From Gimesia sp. (GTDB lineage Bacteria; Planctomycetota; Planctomycetia; Planctomycetales; Planctomycetaceae), in NCBI GenBank assembly GCA_002706765.1, contig PAJV01000016.1, positions 101,001 through 165,000 on the forward strand: a DNA stretch of 64,000 bases, given 5' to 3'. The position numbers and the translations under genes were made by a program. The notes under the pieces are model-generated. The model made no database searches and was not told where the DNA came from. It was given only the letters and a program-made list of their open reading frames with translations. How positions within the stretch are numbered: position 1 is the first letter of the stretch; each line of letters begins with the position of its first letter. Below are positions 63,618 to 64,000 of this stretch, piece after piece.

Positions 63618-64000
63618 TTATTCGCCGGCTTCCTTCACTTCCATCAGAGTCACTTCGACTCGATGAATCTGCAGATGCTCACAACCTTTGAACCAAATTT
63701 CATGGCTATTAAATCGTGCCGGTGCCATGTAACTGAAGTAAATATCCCCCGGATTATTCCGGGCATCACCACAGATGCGTGACTGACTCTGCAGTATATT
63801 TCCACATTCATCCCGCAGTCGGGCGGTCACTTGAAGTTTTCGATCACTGGATTTGCCCGGAAACACAAACGCCACACCGACGTTGAATTCGTCATCGTGA
63901 CGCGATGTACTGAGAGACCGCACACGAGCCAGATCCGGAACATTCAGATTCAATTCATGAAACGTTTCTCCGGAAACCAGTAAATTCCCGACATAGATGC
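63618..64000 (-). CDS. Partial protein with beta-sandwich-like domain (5' end off the window)
   Basis: The frame is open to the right edge, so only the C-terminal 126 residues are visible; the true start lies beyond 64000. The text IYVGNLLVSGETFHELNLNV and LQVTARLRDECGNILQSQSR looks like a polysaccharide-binding or Ig-like beta-sandwich. The block FSYMAPARFNSHEIWFKGCE follows. No enzyme motif is seen. A leaderless internal TTG at 63953 is not needed as a start because the frame continues upstream. Confidence 0.6.
   Translation of the reverse strand, partial: IYVGNLLVSGETFHELNLNVPDLARVRSLSTSRHDDEFNVGVAFVFPGKSSDRKLQVTARLRDECGNILQSQSRICGDARNNPGDIYFSYMAPARFNSHEIWFKGCEHLQIHRVEVTLMEVKEAGE

Noticed and set aside
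1-64000. Recent horizontal transfer, prophage or defence island
   Set aside because: No integrase, transposase, tRNA-flanked boundary, phage gene, restriction or CRISPR gene was found, and base use looks uniform by eye.

Overview
The window reads as chromosomal DNA of a planctomycete (phylum Planctomycetota), most likely in or near the Gimesia/Planctomyces maris group. This is inferred from the family content and no database search was run. Families nearly confined to this phylum and its PVC relatives recur here: two DUF1501 proteins each paired with a large PSD1-type cytochrome protein (PSCyt1-DUF1549-DUF1553), a PVC-type CxxCH haem protein, four DUF1559 proteins, an ECF sigma factor next to a FecR-like membrane protein, and many secreted or lipid-anchored proteins. 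No rRNA, tRNA, insertion sequence, prophage or CRISPR array was seen.

Layout. 1-6.3 kb (minus strand): the start of an ABC-2 permease, a polyprenyl diphosphate synthase, MoaC, and an unusually long SMC. 6.5-11.2 kb (minus): a lipoprotein with a FlgI/P-ring-like fold interrupted by HEAT-like repeats, then three tandem paralogues with an LptA/OstA-like fold. 11.4-14.7 kb (plus): a secreted alpha/beta hydrolase and a secreted protein with three RidA-like domains, closed by a strong bidirectional terminator. 14.8-26.6 kb (minus): a six-gene series in the order ECF sigma factor, FecR-like protein, PSD1, DUF1501, PSD1, DUF1501. 27-32 kb: a DUF1559 pseudopilin-like protein with a downstream lipoprotein, and a convergent PVC-type haem/HEAT protein. 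32-36.4 kb: a redoxin, CoaD, a secreted esterase, a small BON-like protein, and PlsY. 36.7-47.1 kb: a single protein joining radical SAM, AMMECR1 and MEMO domains; a secreted thioredoxin-like protein; a HisA-like protein; a GNAT/PfkB pair; and an overlapping FAH - RluA-family - YfgM-like cluster. 47.3-55.3 kb (minus): a membrane protein, two tandem DUF1559-like proteins without a prepilin motif, a PNPOx-family flavoprotein, an LplT-like MFS transporter, and an overlapping pair of envelope proteins. 55.7-64 kb: a 1259-residue FHA/coiled-coil/membrane protein, a DUF1499 protein overlapping an EpmA-like enzyme, a DUF1559 pseudopilin, and small membrane proteins.

How the genes may work together. 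The ECF sigma/FecR/PSD1/DUF1501 series looks like an envelope-sensed regulator followed by an extracytoplasmic redox or degradative apparatus. The FlgI-like lipoprotein, the LptA-like triplet, the thioredoxin-like protein and the 52.6-55.3 kb pair are probably envelope functions. Housekeeping genes (smc, moaC, coaD, plsY, the RluA-family gene, epmA) are scattered singly, as is usual in planctomycetes. The observations most worth following are the one-polypeptide AmmeMemoRadiSam fusion with an unassigned internal segment, the FlgI-like/HEAT lipoprotein, the LamG-like insertion inside one PSD1 protein, and the FHA coiled-coil protein.
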